Shown here piece by piece: positions 10,201 to 19,278 of a DNA stretch of 64,000 nucleotides. The stretch spans positions 806,001 to 870,000 of the forward strand of contig VFIW01000008.1 in assembly GCA_006386115.1 (NCBI GenBank), given 5' to 3'. The DNA is from Globisporangium splendens. Taxonomy: Eukaryota; Oomycota; Peronosporomycetes; Pythiales; Pythiaceae. The position numbers and the translations under genes were made by a program. The notes beneath the pieces are model-generated. The model was not told the origin of the DNA. It ran no database searches and saw only the letters and a program-made list of their open reading frames with translations. The stretch's first letter is position 1. Every line of letters starts with the position of its first letter.

Positions 10201-11936
10201 CAGCCACCAGTCGCTTTCCGCACACAAAACGTGGGTGAGCTATGTGGAGACTTGCTTTCTCTCACATGACCGGCGAGGGCTCGTTTCGCGAAGAACTCGT
10301 CGATAGCCTCAACCTGCTCGCGGGGCAGCGGCCATTGTCTGGTCACGCAATATTTGCTCCCGGGCTCGAGGTCAATCTCGTGCCGTACGCCACGATCAAC
10401 GGGCAGGGCACTTGGCACTTTGTCGGGAAACACATCTTTGAACTCCCACAATAAGTCAAAGTATGGACTGCCTTTCACGGCGTCCCAATCCTGAGCAGCA
10501 AACCGTTTCTGTTTGTCTGGCTCCAAAACACTCTCATCCGCAGTGGACGAGGTGCACAGTTCGCCACGCGGAAACGCAGTGGGAACGACGATCTCGCGGA
10601 TCTGATCACGCTCTAGATCCGTAAGAAAGAGCTCATAGCTCATTTCTTCGAGGGATACAATCGCCTCAACGGTACTCGGCAGCTCATGGAGCGCCGCAAA
10701 TTCAGCGAAGAACACTTCGTCTGATGCGTTTGCTTCCGGACTGCGCTTCGCGCGTCTGAGCGCCACGTCAACGTGAGCGCGATCTATCGACGGATCCGAG
10801 GTCCTGTCGAAGGCGCGCAGCGAAGTTGCAGCTGCATTGAGAGATGGGGCAATCATATGCGAGGCGGCCGTTTCCTCAGCAACAGATGCCAATGCACTGT
10901 CTCTCTCGCGAGCTGACAACTTGCGTCGCCCTCGTCGGTTGATGCGAACACGCGACCTCGCGGTTCTGAGCTCCAGTACTGCACCGTCAGGGTGGTACGA
11001 GCTGGCTGACGCGTGTACACCTGTACTGTCGCTGTCACTTGCGGGGGCTGGCTCGGGTGCTCTGGAGCCGCACACTTGCGCACCAGTGTCCACGTCTGGA
11101 CTTTCTGGCGCTTCCGCACAAACTGGGCTACCTGCCGCAGTTGATCTCTTTGCTGGGCTCCCTGCCTCAGCGCATCTTCTAGCTGGGCTCCCTGCCACAG
11201 CGTGAGTGTTTTGAGCGGGGCTCGCTGCCGCCGCATGTCTTCCTGCTGGGCTCCCTGCCACAGCGTGTTCAAAGCTCGCATCCATTGCGTGGAAATTTTC
11301 CCGCAACCTTCGCTCTTCATCAGAGGAAGGGGTGGAGCTTCCGATTGTGCGTGCTCGCCAATCGATCCAAGGCTGATGTTTCGCCAGCCAAGGCATCCCT
11401 AGGATGAGGTCGTACTTCGACCCCATCGCTAGTACCACGAACGTTTCTTTGCAGACAAAGTCGCAAAAACTGAAAGAGAGTTCGACTTGAACCCCTTCAG
11501 TGTGTACTGTCGACCCATCGGCCAGACGTACGATCATCTTCTCGCGCTTGCCACTGTGGACAAGTCGCTCATACGCTTGCAGACTCTGTTCCAGAGCTGC
11601 CTTCGAGACGAAGTTCTGTGACGCACCGCAGTCAACAAGAACCGTCATTTTCTTCTCATAGCCCTTCACATCGGCGCTATATACCAACATCTCACTCGGA
11701 GCCTTGTTGCCAAGAGCTCCTGGGACTAAGCTTCCCATCTGCACGACTCTAGTAGTCGGCGACGCCGAAGCTATAGAGTCTGTCTCAGTAGAGCGTCCCG
11801 CTTCTACTGAGACATTCCGTTTCCCTTTCTTGCCACAGCGGATCTGCCACCTCGATGAGCGTGGTTGCCGCGCGGCGTTTGGTAGTCCCTCGCCTGATTT
11901 CCAGTGCGAGGAGCAGACTGCCTTGGAGCGGGACAC
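7284..11936 (-). CDS. Gypsy-B copy 1 pol polyprotein (PR-RT-RH-IN)
   Basis: 1550 open codons, entered from gag by -1 frameshifting; there is no ATG start. In order: aspartic protease with VLVDCGASQNF (active-site Asp near residue 102; DCG rather than DTG/DSG); a linker with repeated AGSPA units; reverse transcriptase with KSPHSSPTFCVRKATGGWR, a FDLLW...MPQGLKNAP block and SYFDDIF (near residue 680); RNase H with VVCDASDFAIG, VHDKELLAI, YTDHASL and LADALSRRPDY; integrase with an HHCC finger (GHLGREKTF...CEQCQRVK) and the DDE triad in SMDFVFG, SDRDPRF and HPETDGQTERVNR. A linker with three 15-residue repeats and a GPYTVVEKIG module follow. The domain order is that of Ty3/gypsy. The frame ends at LLKALP because of the 1-base insertion. 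Confidence 0.92.
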   Translation of the reverse strand: MSRSKAVCSSHWKSGEGLPNAARQPRSSRWQIRCGKKGKRNVSVEAGRSTETDSIASASPTTRVVQMGSLVPGALGNKAPSEMLVYSADVKGYEKKMTVLVDCGASQNFVSKAALEQSLQAYERLVHSGKREKMIVRLADGSTVHTEGVQVELSFSFCDFVCKETFVVLAMGSKYDLILGMPWLAKHQPWIDWRARTIGSSTPSSDEERRLRENFHAMDASFEHAVAGSPAGRHAAAASPAQNTHAVAGSPARRCAEAGSPAKRSTAAGSPVCAEAPESPDVDTGAQVCGSRAPEPAPASDSDSTGVHASASSYHPDGAVLELRTARSRVRINRRGRRKLSARERDSALASVAEETAASHMIAPSLNAAATSLRAFDRTSDPSIDRAHVDVALRRAKRSPEANASDEVFFAEFAALHELPSTVEAIVSLEEMSYELFLTDLERDQIREIVVPTAFPRGELCTSSTADESVLEPDKQKRFAAQDWDAVKGSPYFDLLWEFKDVFPDKVPSALPVDRGVRHEIDLEPGSKYCVTRQWPLPREQVEAIDEFFAKRALAGHVRESKSPHSSPTFCVRKATGGWRIVHAFNKLNAATIPAQTPIPRKDVLIDSMGGSTVFSALDLMDGFYQILMRESDVPLTAVSTPSGMLWEWLVMPQGLKNAPATFNRLVTHLLRPHRAYAPSYFDDIFVHSRAEGGLSVVDVHKRHLRSVLQCLRDNSLYCNLKKCIFGASEIPILGCYVGKAGVRADPEKIKAIADWPIPKNVKDLRKWLGLANYLHKYSHNYAARVRPLTHLLKKDVEWDWTNDVMNAFIDVKESLVRAPVLALPDHTKAFSVVCDASDFAIGCALMQKDDDGHERVVSYQSRLLKAAEKNYPVHDKELLAIKYALLKFRVHLLGATPFVVYTDHASLRTAINSPHLSQRMARWLAFFSEFNFRVEYKPGKENVLADALSRRPDYESSADSSSDALCLERTPDLMHLSISRVQTKLKDNIQSLYAKDDECRLLIAHFDGSSKESLPAKLESKLARFSYHDGLLWHRLSNFDYPRVYVPHDQDLKLSILHEFHDAPASGHLGREKTFLQVSNVFWWPHQYKWVANYVRSCEQCQRVKPAGKNKAPLHPLPIPQDCWKSVSMDFVFGFPEDKARNTGVVVFVDRLSKMVHVAPVRKHVTAQETACLFLEHVFRYHGLPESIVSDRDPRFTAAFWRELFRLLGTDLALSTADHPETDGQTERVNRVVEDILRSIAVDHPRDWSRWLPYAEFAINSSEHASTAVTPFYFNSLRHPRVPATLFEGVERSAVGGQLAALDASARSPSPDVASTAHVDARDAPPVRSRSESVTVLPDSTQSIDISGTVLSYGTRVPKDGSPTVLSYGTRVPIDGSPTVPSYGTRAKNSQSQTESGDCSCERQPRMEGRAVSHTGAEIDLSAARAARATKKQDKAVAAARQFVDERAALLRRVRDQLAAAQDKQKLYADKSGRKNKQTFCVGDKVLLSIKNLPNDAVTTLPSGSKLLPRFIGPYTVVEKIGDLNYKLDLPTRMATHPVFYVGLLKALP
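7775..7895. repeat. 45-bp tandem repeat in the pol linker
   Basis: Two full and one partial 45-bp units start at 7775, 7820 and 7865 (CACGAGTACCGTAACTC). They encode repeats of SYGTRVPxDGSPTVL between integrase and the chromodomain. The period is a multiple of three, so copy number can vary without breaking pol. Gypsy-B copy 2 has the same three units near 55145-55260. Confidence 0.85.
11120..11290. repeat. AGSPA-type repeat region in Gypsy-B pol
   Basis: Degenerate repeats of CTGGGCTCCCTGCC/CTGGGCTCGCTGCC encode serial (A/V)AGSPA(R/K/G) motifs between protease and RT. The region looks like a flexible linker, and both Gypsy-B copies have it. Confidence 0.7.
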
Positions 11937-12964
11937 TTCGACTGATAGTGTCCTCGCTTGCCACAGTTAAAGCAGGTCACTTCGGCGCTGCTGAGATCCA
12001 TTGGTGTCGGACCATGGAAGCGCCGCTCATTCGTGACTGCTCGGTGGCTGTGATGCGCACCGTTGTGGCGGCCAGCGTTCCAATCAGGTCGGCTGACTCT
12101 GAACGATTGCTGCTCAACGAGCGCAATGCGGATCGCATCTTCCATCGTGGCCGGCAAGCGTCGGTACAACTCCTGACGCGCTGGTCCACTGTTGAGGCCG
12201 TTGAGAAACGCAGGCACTTTCACAGACTCAGGCAAAGGACTGGTCGTGATCGCCGCGCACAGGCTTCTCATCTCCTGGATGTATCGTTCCAGTGAGAGCT
12301 TCCCTTGTCTCAAGGAGAAGAAACGACCTTGCAACAGCACTTCGTTGTTCGGAGGCTGATACATGGCGGTGATTCTCGCACGGAAAATATCCCACGTGTC
12401 GAATGCACACTCATCGGCGAGCAACGTCGAGAATGCCCATTCCGACGCTCGACCGCGCAGGTTCGAGATGGCGTAAGACACCATCTGCTCGTTGCTGTCG
12501 ATGAGCTGAGCCTTGGCGCAACGCTCCACGGCGAGTAGCCAGTGGATGAGCTTGTCGCCATCCGCACCATCGAATTTCGGAGCGTCGATCTTGACAGCTC
12601 TTGGGCGGGGAGTTTGGGACGCGGGTGTCTGAGGCGCAGAAGCCGCACTCGACAAAGACGTGGCTGCACCAGCAACCACAGATACCACTCGCTCGAGCGC
12701 TTCGCGCGACTCAGCAGCTGAGCGCAGCATCTCTGCGGTCAAGCTTGCGGTGGCTTGCATTTGTGCTTGCGCACTTCGCTCTCCTTCGAGGCGCTGAGCG
12801 TTCGAGAAGTTCTCGAACTGCTCGAGTCGAAAGATTTGCTGTTCCGGCGACGCCGAGAGCACGTCTAGAGCGACTTGGTCGCCTAGCGCTTGTGCCATTC
12901 GGGTCAGCACACTCCGGTGTTCAGCCGAGAGGTGCGGGAACTGCGCAGGGTCAACTGACGCCAT
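11804..12964 (-). CDS. Gypsy-B copy 1 Gag
   Basis: 386 codons with an ATG start (MASVDPAQFPHLSAEHRSVL) 73 bases inside the 5' LTR. Residues 60-110 form a helical, Ala-rich stretch. A retrotransposon Gag core follows (KLIHWLLAVERC, MVSYAISNLRGRASEWAF, FRARITAMYQPPNNEVLLQG). A CCHC zinc knuckle (CFNCGKRGHYQSKC) near residue 330 and a basic tail finish the protein. Gag forms the particle and binds element RNA. The frame is intact, and its last codons carry the frameshift site for pol. Confidence 0.92.
   Translation of the reverse strand: MASVDPAQFPHLSAEHRSVLTRMAQALGDQVALDVLSASPEQQIFRLEQFENFSNAQRLEGERSAQAQMQATASLTAEMLRSAAESREALERVVSVVAGAATSLSSAASAPQTPASQTPRPRAVKIDAPKFDGADGDKLIHWLLAVERCAKAQLIDSNEQMVSYAISNLRGRASEWAFSTLLADECAFDTWDIFRARITAMYQPPNNEVLLQGRFFSLRQGKLSLERYIQEMRSLCAAITTSPLPESVKVPAFLNGLNSGPARQELYRRLPATMEDAIRIALVEQQSFRVSRPDWNAGRHNGAHHSHRAVTNERRFHGPTPMDLSSAEVTCFNCGKRGHYQSKCPAPRQSAPRTGNQARDYQTPRGNHAHRGGRSAVARKGNGMSQ
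11819..11825 (-). promoter_or_regulatory. -1 frameshift slippery site G GGA AAC (Gypsy-B)
   Basis: In the gag frame the codons read AAG GGA AAC GGA, giving the heptamer G GGA AAC (X XXY YYZ). The gag stop TAG is at 11804-11806, four codons past the heptamer, and pol is open in the -1 frame. No downstream stem was folded. Confidence 0.75.
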
Positions 12965-13017
12965 TATGAATCCTTGAGGAAGCGATTCAGGCAGTCACCT
13001 CTGCCGGGTCGTAGATT

Positions 13018-13034
13018 GACTACGAGTGCTACCA
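13018..13034 (-). other. Gypsy-B primer-binding site
   Basis: TGGTAGCACTCGTAGTC begins two bases after the 5' LTR on the element strand. TGG at this place pairs with a tRNA CCA end. The tRNA was not identified. Confidence 0.6.
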
Positions 13035-13036
13035 GT

Positions 13037-13571
13037 TGTAACCGGACACTTCCGAGTTACGCAGCACGGTACGTGTGTGAGGAAGCGTATGCAACGCTTC
13101 TCTCAAGGACTCTGTTCCGAGAGCGGTTGCCTGCTTCCTGCAGTGCAACAATCGGTTACCTATAGGTCTCTATAGAGTAACCGTCGATAACCAAAGGCTT
13201 TAGTTAACGGTAAAAATGGAACTGTTTATTTGTTGGAGGTTGCCCTCTGTAGGACAACCTGGATTATCTTTATGTAACTATGAACAATAGCAATCTCAAG
13301 TGTAATTACTCCCCATGGGGCAATGAGTGGCTATGAAAGACTAACGCTAGTTGTCTTATGTGATTGGATGAAATGCATGTTCAATTATGTCCAATCGGAG
13401 GCGCCGTCACTCAGACTGGCTGCCGGCTCCACCGTGAAGGTTCGAGCAAGTACGACGAACCTCATGGTTCGGTCTTAAACTTGTTGCGCGTACTCTACGT
13501 ACCGCAAGGTTCGGTTTGGTTGTGTGGTACAACACAAGTGCGTAACCATGTTACAGTGTAACCCCGTTACA
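13037..13571 (-). repeat. Gypsy-B copy 1, 5' LTR
   Basis: 535-bp partner of 5018-5552, followed outside by the target duplicate ACCTT (13572-13576). The insertion splits the Gypsy-A pol between RFIGPFKVV and KCNGDAY. Confidence 0.95.
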
Positions 13572-13576
13572 ACCTT

Positions 13577-16500
13577 GAACGGTCCAATGAACCTTGGCAG
13601 AAGCTTCGAGCTTCCCAAGTTGGACACTGCATGTTCAGGCAGGTTCGCCGTGCTAAGTAATACAAGATCATTGATCTTATAAACTTGCTTGTTTTTCCTT
13701 CCGCTCTTGTCTGCTTGTTCCTTTTGCAGATCCTGAGCCTTCGCGATTGCGTCTCGAACAAACCTCACAACGGCTTGTCTCCTCACGATAAAGTCATCGA
13801 CTTGCTGTTCCTCACGACTTGTTAGGTCGTCGAGGGGTTTCATCGAGTCAAAATTGGCTTTCAACTCGGAAGCAGCATTCAGGTCATGAGACGACTTCGG
13901 CTTGTTGCCATGAGCCGGAGTCCCTCCCCCACTTAAGGTAGAGACCTCACCCATTATGGAAGCAGGCACTCGAGGGTGAATGCCGTAGTTCACATAAAAT
14001 GGAGAGTGACCTGTCGAGACATGCGTGGAGTTGTTCAACGCAAACTCGGCAAGAGGGAGATAGTCGCTCCACTCTTTGAAAGACGTTGCGTAGCTGCGCA
14101 ACACGTCTTCGAGGACGCGATTCACTCGCTCTGTTTGACCGTCCGTTTCAGGGTGTGCCGCTGTTGACATGGACAACTTGGTGTCCAGAAGTCCGAACAG
14201 TGCACGCCAGAACTTGGACGTGAAACGGGTGTCACGGTCAGACACGATCTCGACTGGTAGTCCGTGTAGACGGAATACGACGTCTACAAAGACCTTGGCA
14301 GTCTTCTCAGCAGAGATCTTGTCCGAAACAGGCGCAAGATGAACCATCTTGCTGAATCGGTCCACAAACACAAGGATGCCGTTGCGTCCATGTGTGTCTC
14401 TTGGAAGTCCGAATATGAAATCCATACTCACAGACTTCCAACTGTCCGATGGGACAGCCAATGAACGAAGTGGTGCCTGCGTGGAACCAGAGGGTTTCAC
14501 TCGTTGGCAGATCTCGCAAGTCCTCACATACTTGCGCACCCACTTGTACATGTGTGGCCAGTAGTAATCCCGGGAAAGACTGAGAAACGTTTTCTCACGT
14601 CCGAGATGGCCACCCGAAGGACTGTCATGGTACTCATACAAGAGTCGATGACGCAGACCTTCGTCGTTGGGAACAACAACCCTTGCTGTATCCCCTTGTT
14701 CGACCGCATAGTACAACAACCCATTGTGTACTCGGAAGCGGTGAACTCGCGATCTTGTGCGCGACGGAAGACCTTGCAGTGCTTTGTCGGAAGGGTCCTT
14801 GAAGTACTTCAACAAGTCCTGACATGTTTCGTCAGACTTGTACCCTTCGACGATCTCTTCTCGCACTGTAGTCGCAGCTCGCACCGCGATCGCTTGAACA
14901 TCTTCACAGAGTCGACACGCTCCGTCCGTGTCTTCACTCTTGGTCTTCGGATCGTAATCCGGACGTCTTGACAGCGCATCGGCTAAGATGTTCGTCTTGC
15001 CTGGCTTGTAGTGTACAACAAAGTTGTACTCTGCAAAGAAGGAGAACCATCTCGCCATTCTTTGCGACAAATGAGGAGTCTTCACTGCCGTACGCAGAGA
15101 TGCGTGATCAGTGTAGATAGCAAAGCGTTCCTCGCCAAGCAGATACACACGGAACTTGACCAAAGAATACTTCATCGCCAGAAGTTCCTTGTCGTGAACT
15201 GGGTAGTTCCGTTCTGCGGGTCGGAGTTGTCGTGACTGATACGACACAGCTCGCTCATGACCCTCATCATCGTGTTGCATCAATGCGCAACCGATGGCAT
15301 AGTCGCTCGCATCACAGACGATGTGGAACGGCTTGTCGTGGTTTGGCAGAGCCAACACAGGAGCTTCTCGAAGACTCCTTTTGACTTCTTCGAACGCCGT
15401 CTCATGGTCTTTCGACCACTTCCACTCAACGTCTTTCTTCAAGAGCTGTGTGAGGGGTTGCACCAACGCTGCATAATTGCGCGTGTACTTGTGCAAGTAG
15501 TTGGCTAGACCCAACCATTGTCGTAGCTGTTTGACGTTCTGAGGCACTGGCCAATCGTCAATAGCTTTGACCTTCTCCGGATCGACTCGAACACCGCTCT
15601 TGCCCACAAAACAACCGAGAACAGGGATCTCGGGGGCGAAGAACATGCACTTCTTCAAGTTTGCGTAGAGTTTGTTCTCACGCATGACCTGGAAAACTTG
15701 ACGAAGATGATCGAGATGAACATCGACATCAGACTTCCCATTCGCGGCCTTACTATGAACGAAAATATCGTCAAAGTAACTTGGTGCAAATGTTCGCAGA
15801 GGACGAAGAACGTTCGTGACCATTCGATTGAAGGTCGCAGGAGCATTCTTCAGTCCCTGTGGCATCACTAACCATTCCCACAGCATACCACTCGGGGTAC
15901 TCACTGCGGTTAGTGGAACATCGTCTTCGCGCATTCGAATCTGATAGAACCCATCTTTCAGATCGATAGCACTGAAGACGGTGCTGCCAACCATTCCATC
16001 AAGGATCATGTCCTTGCGTGGAACCGGAGTCTGGGTTGGAATTGTCGCGTCGTTCAGCTTGTTGAAAGCGTGAACAATGCGCCAACCTCCAGTTGCCTTC
16101 TTCACACAGAAAGTGGGGCTGCAATGCGGAGACTTGCTCTCCCGCACATGACCAGCCTCAGCACGTTGTGCAAAGAACTCGTCGGTTGCCTCGACTTGTT
16201 CCTTTGGCAACAGCCATTGCCTCGTGATGCAGTACTTCGTGCCAGGAAGTACATCAATCTCATGACGAATGCCTCTGTCGAATGGCAATTCGTCCGGCAC
16301 CTTGCCAGGGAAAATATCTTCATATTCCCTGGCAAGCGCATACACGGGGTTCTTCTTGAGGGCGTCCCACGACTGCTCCTCGAACCTTTCCTTCCGTGTC
16401 TTTTCGTCCAACACATCTGCATCCGCACTAGATGCTGTGTTGACGAAGCCTTCGTCGACCATTTCGACGATCACACACACCTGCGCAATATCGCCTCTCG

Positions 16501-17656
16501 CTAGGCTGCGCTCCAGTGTCTTCTTGCTCATCGATGGCAAGGAAATCAACTCTTCGACTGAACTTGGAGGATTTTCAATCTTCACGTGACGGATTACATC
16601 CACGTCACCTTCTTCATTGTAGACCGCGATATTCACAAACTCGCTTGGAATGTCTTGTGCTTGGACACTCCCTTCGTCATCACCACTTGTACCTTGATCA
16701 GGGGTACTCGAAACTCTTGATGAAAAACTTCTCTTGCTGGTCTTCTTGTCTTGGGAAGGGTGTTTGTTCCTCTTCCATTCGCTCTTGTCAACGCCATCGC
16801 GAACCTTGCCGTCGTCGATGGCAAAGGAGACAGTCTTTTTCTGGCGCCTGACTGCTCCACCTCCGTTCATCTTCTTCAAAATGGGTACCACTTGTGAACA
16901 TGGGGGGCCATCGCACACCGCAATATCACAAGGGTCATCTGGGATCTCTTCCACAGATGTATACACCCATACCACTTCATCCGTTGTTGTGCTGCACAAG
17001 TCAACATCGCGTGACTTGCCAACGGAGATCTTCATATTCATCCAGTCAATGCTAGGTTGATAACGCTTCAACCACGGCATTCCCAGGATGATGTCAAACT
17101 TGTCATCGAGGTCGAGTAAAATAAACTCGTCTTCACCTCGTAAATCTTCACACTTCATCGCCAAGCGCACCACGCGCTTCGACATCTTCACAGTTGACCC
17201 ATTTGCCAACCGGACAATCATTGTCTTCTCTTCATTCGCATCAGGCACGAAGACACCATGCCTGACGATCACTTCATTTCGAACAAAGTTGTTCGACGCA
17301 CCAGTGTCAACCAAAGCTCGTAGAGGCGTTGCAATACCGTTTACATGAACTTTGTGAACGATCAAACTTGACGTTTGACTGACACTCTTCTCACTCATAG
17401 TGGAAACTGCATGTGCTTGATGCACATAGGGGTCAGAGTCCTGTGTCTCCACAACGTCCACAGTCCTCTTTTCCGGGCCAGTAGGAGGCCCCACCCCTAC
17501 TGTCCATTCCCGTTTTTTGGCCCAGGCGACCGCTCGAACCGACGACCGTAAGAACGATCGTGGTTGTTCGAACGAGCACCCTGTGTCGTTTGCCGACCCG
17601 GCGAAGACACCTTGCAGTTCCGAGCAATGTGACCCGGCTTCCCGCAACAGAAACAC
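13577..17656 (-). CDS. Gypsy-A copy 1 pol (5' part, cut by Gypsy-B)
   Basis: About 1360 codons of Gypsy-A pol without a stop; past 13577 the frame runs into Gypsy-B LTR and ends at 13475. Domains in order: protease with ALVDTGASNNFVRNEVIV; a long acidic/basic linker; RT (KSPHCSPTFCVKKATGGWR, MPQGLKNAPATFNRMV, SYFDDIFVHS); RNase H (VCDASDYAIGCAL, VHDKELLAM, ADALSRRPDYD); integrase with HHCC finger (GGHLGREKTF...CEICQRVK), SMDFIFGLP, SDRDTRF and HPETDGQTERVNR; then the start of the SH3-like module (LLPRFIGPFKVV). It is entered from gag by a -1 shift at 17518-17512. The C-terminal part is at 4175-5017. Confidence 0.9.
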
Positions 17657-18544
17657 TTCCCATCGTTGCGAGGACGCTCATTTCCAGGCGTGGAAATATA
17701 CGAGATGTCCATGGGCTCGGGACCGTCATGCGCAACGTTTGGTTGCCGCATTGGTCTTGACGCAAACCCATAGAACTTGGCTTGCTTGATGCTGAACTCT
17801 TCTTGCATCGCACGTTCGATGGCTTCGTCCAGCGTCTTGGGATACTCGCGGAACAGTTGGTTCCGAATCGGACCATCGTTCAGACCCGTCATGAACGTCA
17901 CGACTTGCGTCGGAACGTCAATCGGCTCGTCAACGATACTCGACACCAAGTAACGAGCACGTTGTGCATACGAGTGAAGGTCGAAACGGCCTTGACGAAG
18001 CTTGAGGAACTCGGCGCGCGCACGGAACTCACTCTGTGGAAGTTCAAACGCCTTCTTGAGTTCAGTCTTGAAGTGGTCATAGCTGGGGAAGCAGTTTAGA
18101 TCGGCTAAACGCTTACCATACGCCCAGCTCTTCGCACGACCCGCAAGGTTGGACATCGCGAACAACACTTGCTGCGAAGGGTCTCGCAGTTGTCTTGCAG
18201 TGATGGCTGCATCCAACTCGACGAACCATCGTGAGAGAGGTTCGTTCTCTCCGCCGCGATACAGAGACGTCAAGCTTCAGTGGCACCGTCCTGAGTGAGG
18301 AAACAGGGGTTGCGACCTGCTTCCGGGAGGACATGATCTCGTGGTGCATGAAGCTGACCACCGCGCTCTTCTGGTCCTCCGGAGACGCCGATCGAAGCAG
18401 ACTGACCACAGCAGCCTCTCCGATGACATCTCGCATGCGCTCAAGCGCCACCCACTCATGAGAAGACAAATGAGGGAAACCCTCAATAGTCAACTCGACA
18501 GTTTCCGGTACTGCTGGACCGAGTGGGGTTCCTGTAGCATCCAT
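17497..18544 (-). pseudogene. Gypsy-A copy 1 gag, frameshifted
   Basis: Homologous to the intact gag at 46924-47973. The ATG is at 18544 (MDATGTPLGPAVPETVEL). A 2-base deletion near 18265 (GATACAGAGACG against GATACGGAGAGACG) breaks the frame after LKLDV. Downstream the Gag core (NEPLSRWFVELDAAITARQ, MSNLAGRAKSWAYG) and the CCHC knuckle (CFCCGKPGHIARNC) are kept. The copy cannot make full Gag alone. Confidence 0.88.
17512..17518 (-). promoter_or_regulatory. -1 frameshift slippery site A AAA AAC (Gypsy-A copy 1)
   Basis: The gag frame reads CCA AAA AAC GGG AAT GGA CAG TAG. A AAA AAC is the classical retroviral heptamer, and pol is open in the -1 frame. It is identical in copy 2 at 47952-47958. 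Confidence 0.8.
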
Positions 18545-18643
18545 GTTCCGAACAAGGATGCTCGCAGGGTCTTGGACAGGAATGCGCGACGTGCTTGAAG
18601 CCGCGTCGTCAAACCTCTTCACTTCTCTGGGTCGTTGGAAGGA

Positions 18644-18661
18644 CCGCTCGAAGTACTACCA
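18644..18661 (-). other. Gypsy-A primer-binding site
   Basis: TGGTAGTACTTCGAGCGG starts two bases inside the 5' LTR on the element strand. The same sequence follows the LTR at 46807. The tRNA was not identified. Confidence 0.6.
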
Positions 18662-18663
18662 GG

Positions 18664-19278
18664 TGTAAGAGGGCGCTGTCAACAACAGTCCCTCAAACAC
18701 GGCACACACGCTTGTGCCAGAGGAAGCGATCTCCCGACTTGGAGGGAGGAAGAAGACTTGAGTACTTGGAGGAAAATTTGCAACTGAATTGAAAAGGTTA
18801 TGGTTCCTGTCACTACTTGCTAATGAACCCCAAGGGATCCTACAGGTTTCATAACTAAAACCTAAATATACACAATAAAACCTATGAATATGATATATAA
18901 AACCTTGGGTACACTGAGGTTGAACCTACGGGATCTTCGAGAAGCTTGAACTTCAAGTCTTGTATAAAATACCTGCAAAGTGATTGGCTCGCGCCACTCA
19001 CTCCAGGTGGCACAGACACGTCGGTCTCGTCGCCAGTCCAGTTTCCCAAGCAGGAACCATCACTCAGTACTTGATTAGTACATGGATGTCATTGCTCAGT
19101 ACTGATTAGTACATGAGAACAACATTCTGCACTGATCAGCACAGAGAACACTCGTGACGTCATCGAATGACGTCACACGTGCATGTGGGGACTGTATTAC
19201 TGTAATCCCTTTGTTATTTGTGTCTCCACAATGCACGCTGAAGGTGGTGTGTGCCACACTAGATCTGGGAACAGATCC
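18664..19278 (-). repeat. Gypsy-A copy 1, 5' LTR, first part
   Basis: The first 615 bp of the LTR, ending with TGGGAACAGATCC (19266-19278). Here LINE sequence begins. The last 34 bp of the LTR resume at 44914 after a second copy of the same 13 bases. The palindromes and the double TGACGTCA motif are present. Confidence 0.95.

Larger units (their letters stand above)
5018..13571 (-). mobile_element. Gypsy-B copy 1, complete Ty3/gypsy element
   Basis: 8554 bp bounded by 535-bp LTRs (5018-5552 and 13037-13571) that differ at three positions by eye, so it is a young insertion. The target duplication is ACCTT at 5013-5017 and 13572-13576; removing the element and one duplicate restores the continuous Gypsy-A pol seen at 51878-51911. 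It holds gag, a pol in the -1 frame, an antisense ORF, PBS and PPT. The main lesion is a 1-base insertion near 7290-7300 that puts the chromodomain out of frame. Confidence 0.95.

Noticed and set aside
8040..10454. Plus-strand frames of 60-137 codons opposite Gypsy-B pol RT and integrase
   Set aside because: They are short, lack coherent composition and match the mirrored pol codons; unlike the 3'-end antisense ORFs they have no start context or layout shared between families.
5018..13571. Gypsy-B copy 1 as fully autonomous
   Set aside because: LTRs, gag and pol to integrase look intact, but one extra base near 7290-7300 puts the chromodomain out of frame compared with copy 2.
13475..13571. 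C-terminal 32 residues of the Gypsy-A pol frame (TGLHCNMVTHL and on)
   Set aside because: They are translated Gypsy-B LTR beyond the insertion point at 13571, not part of the protein.
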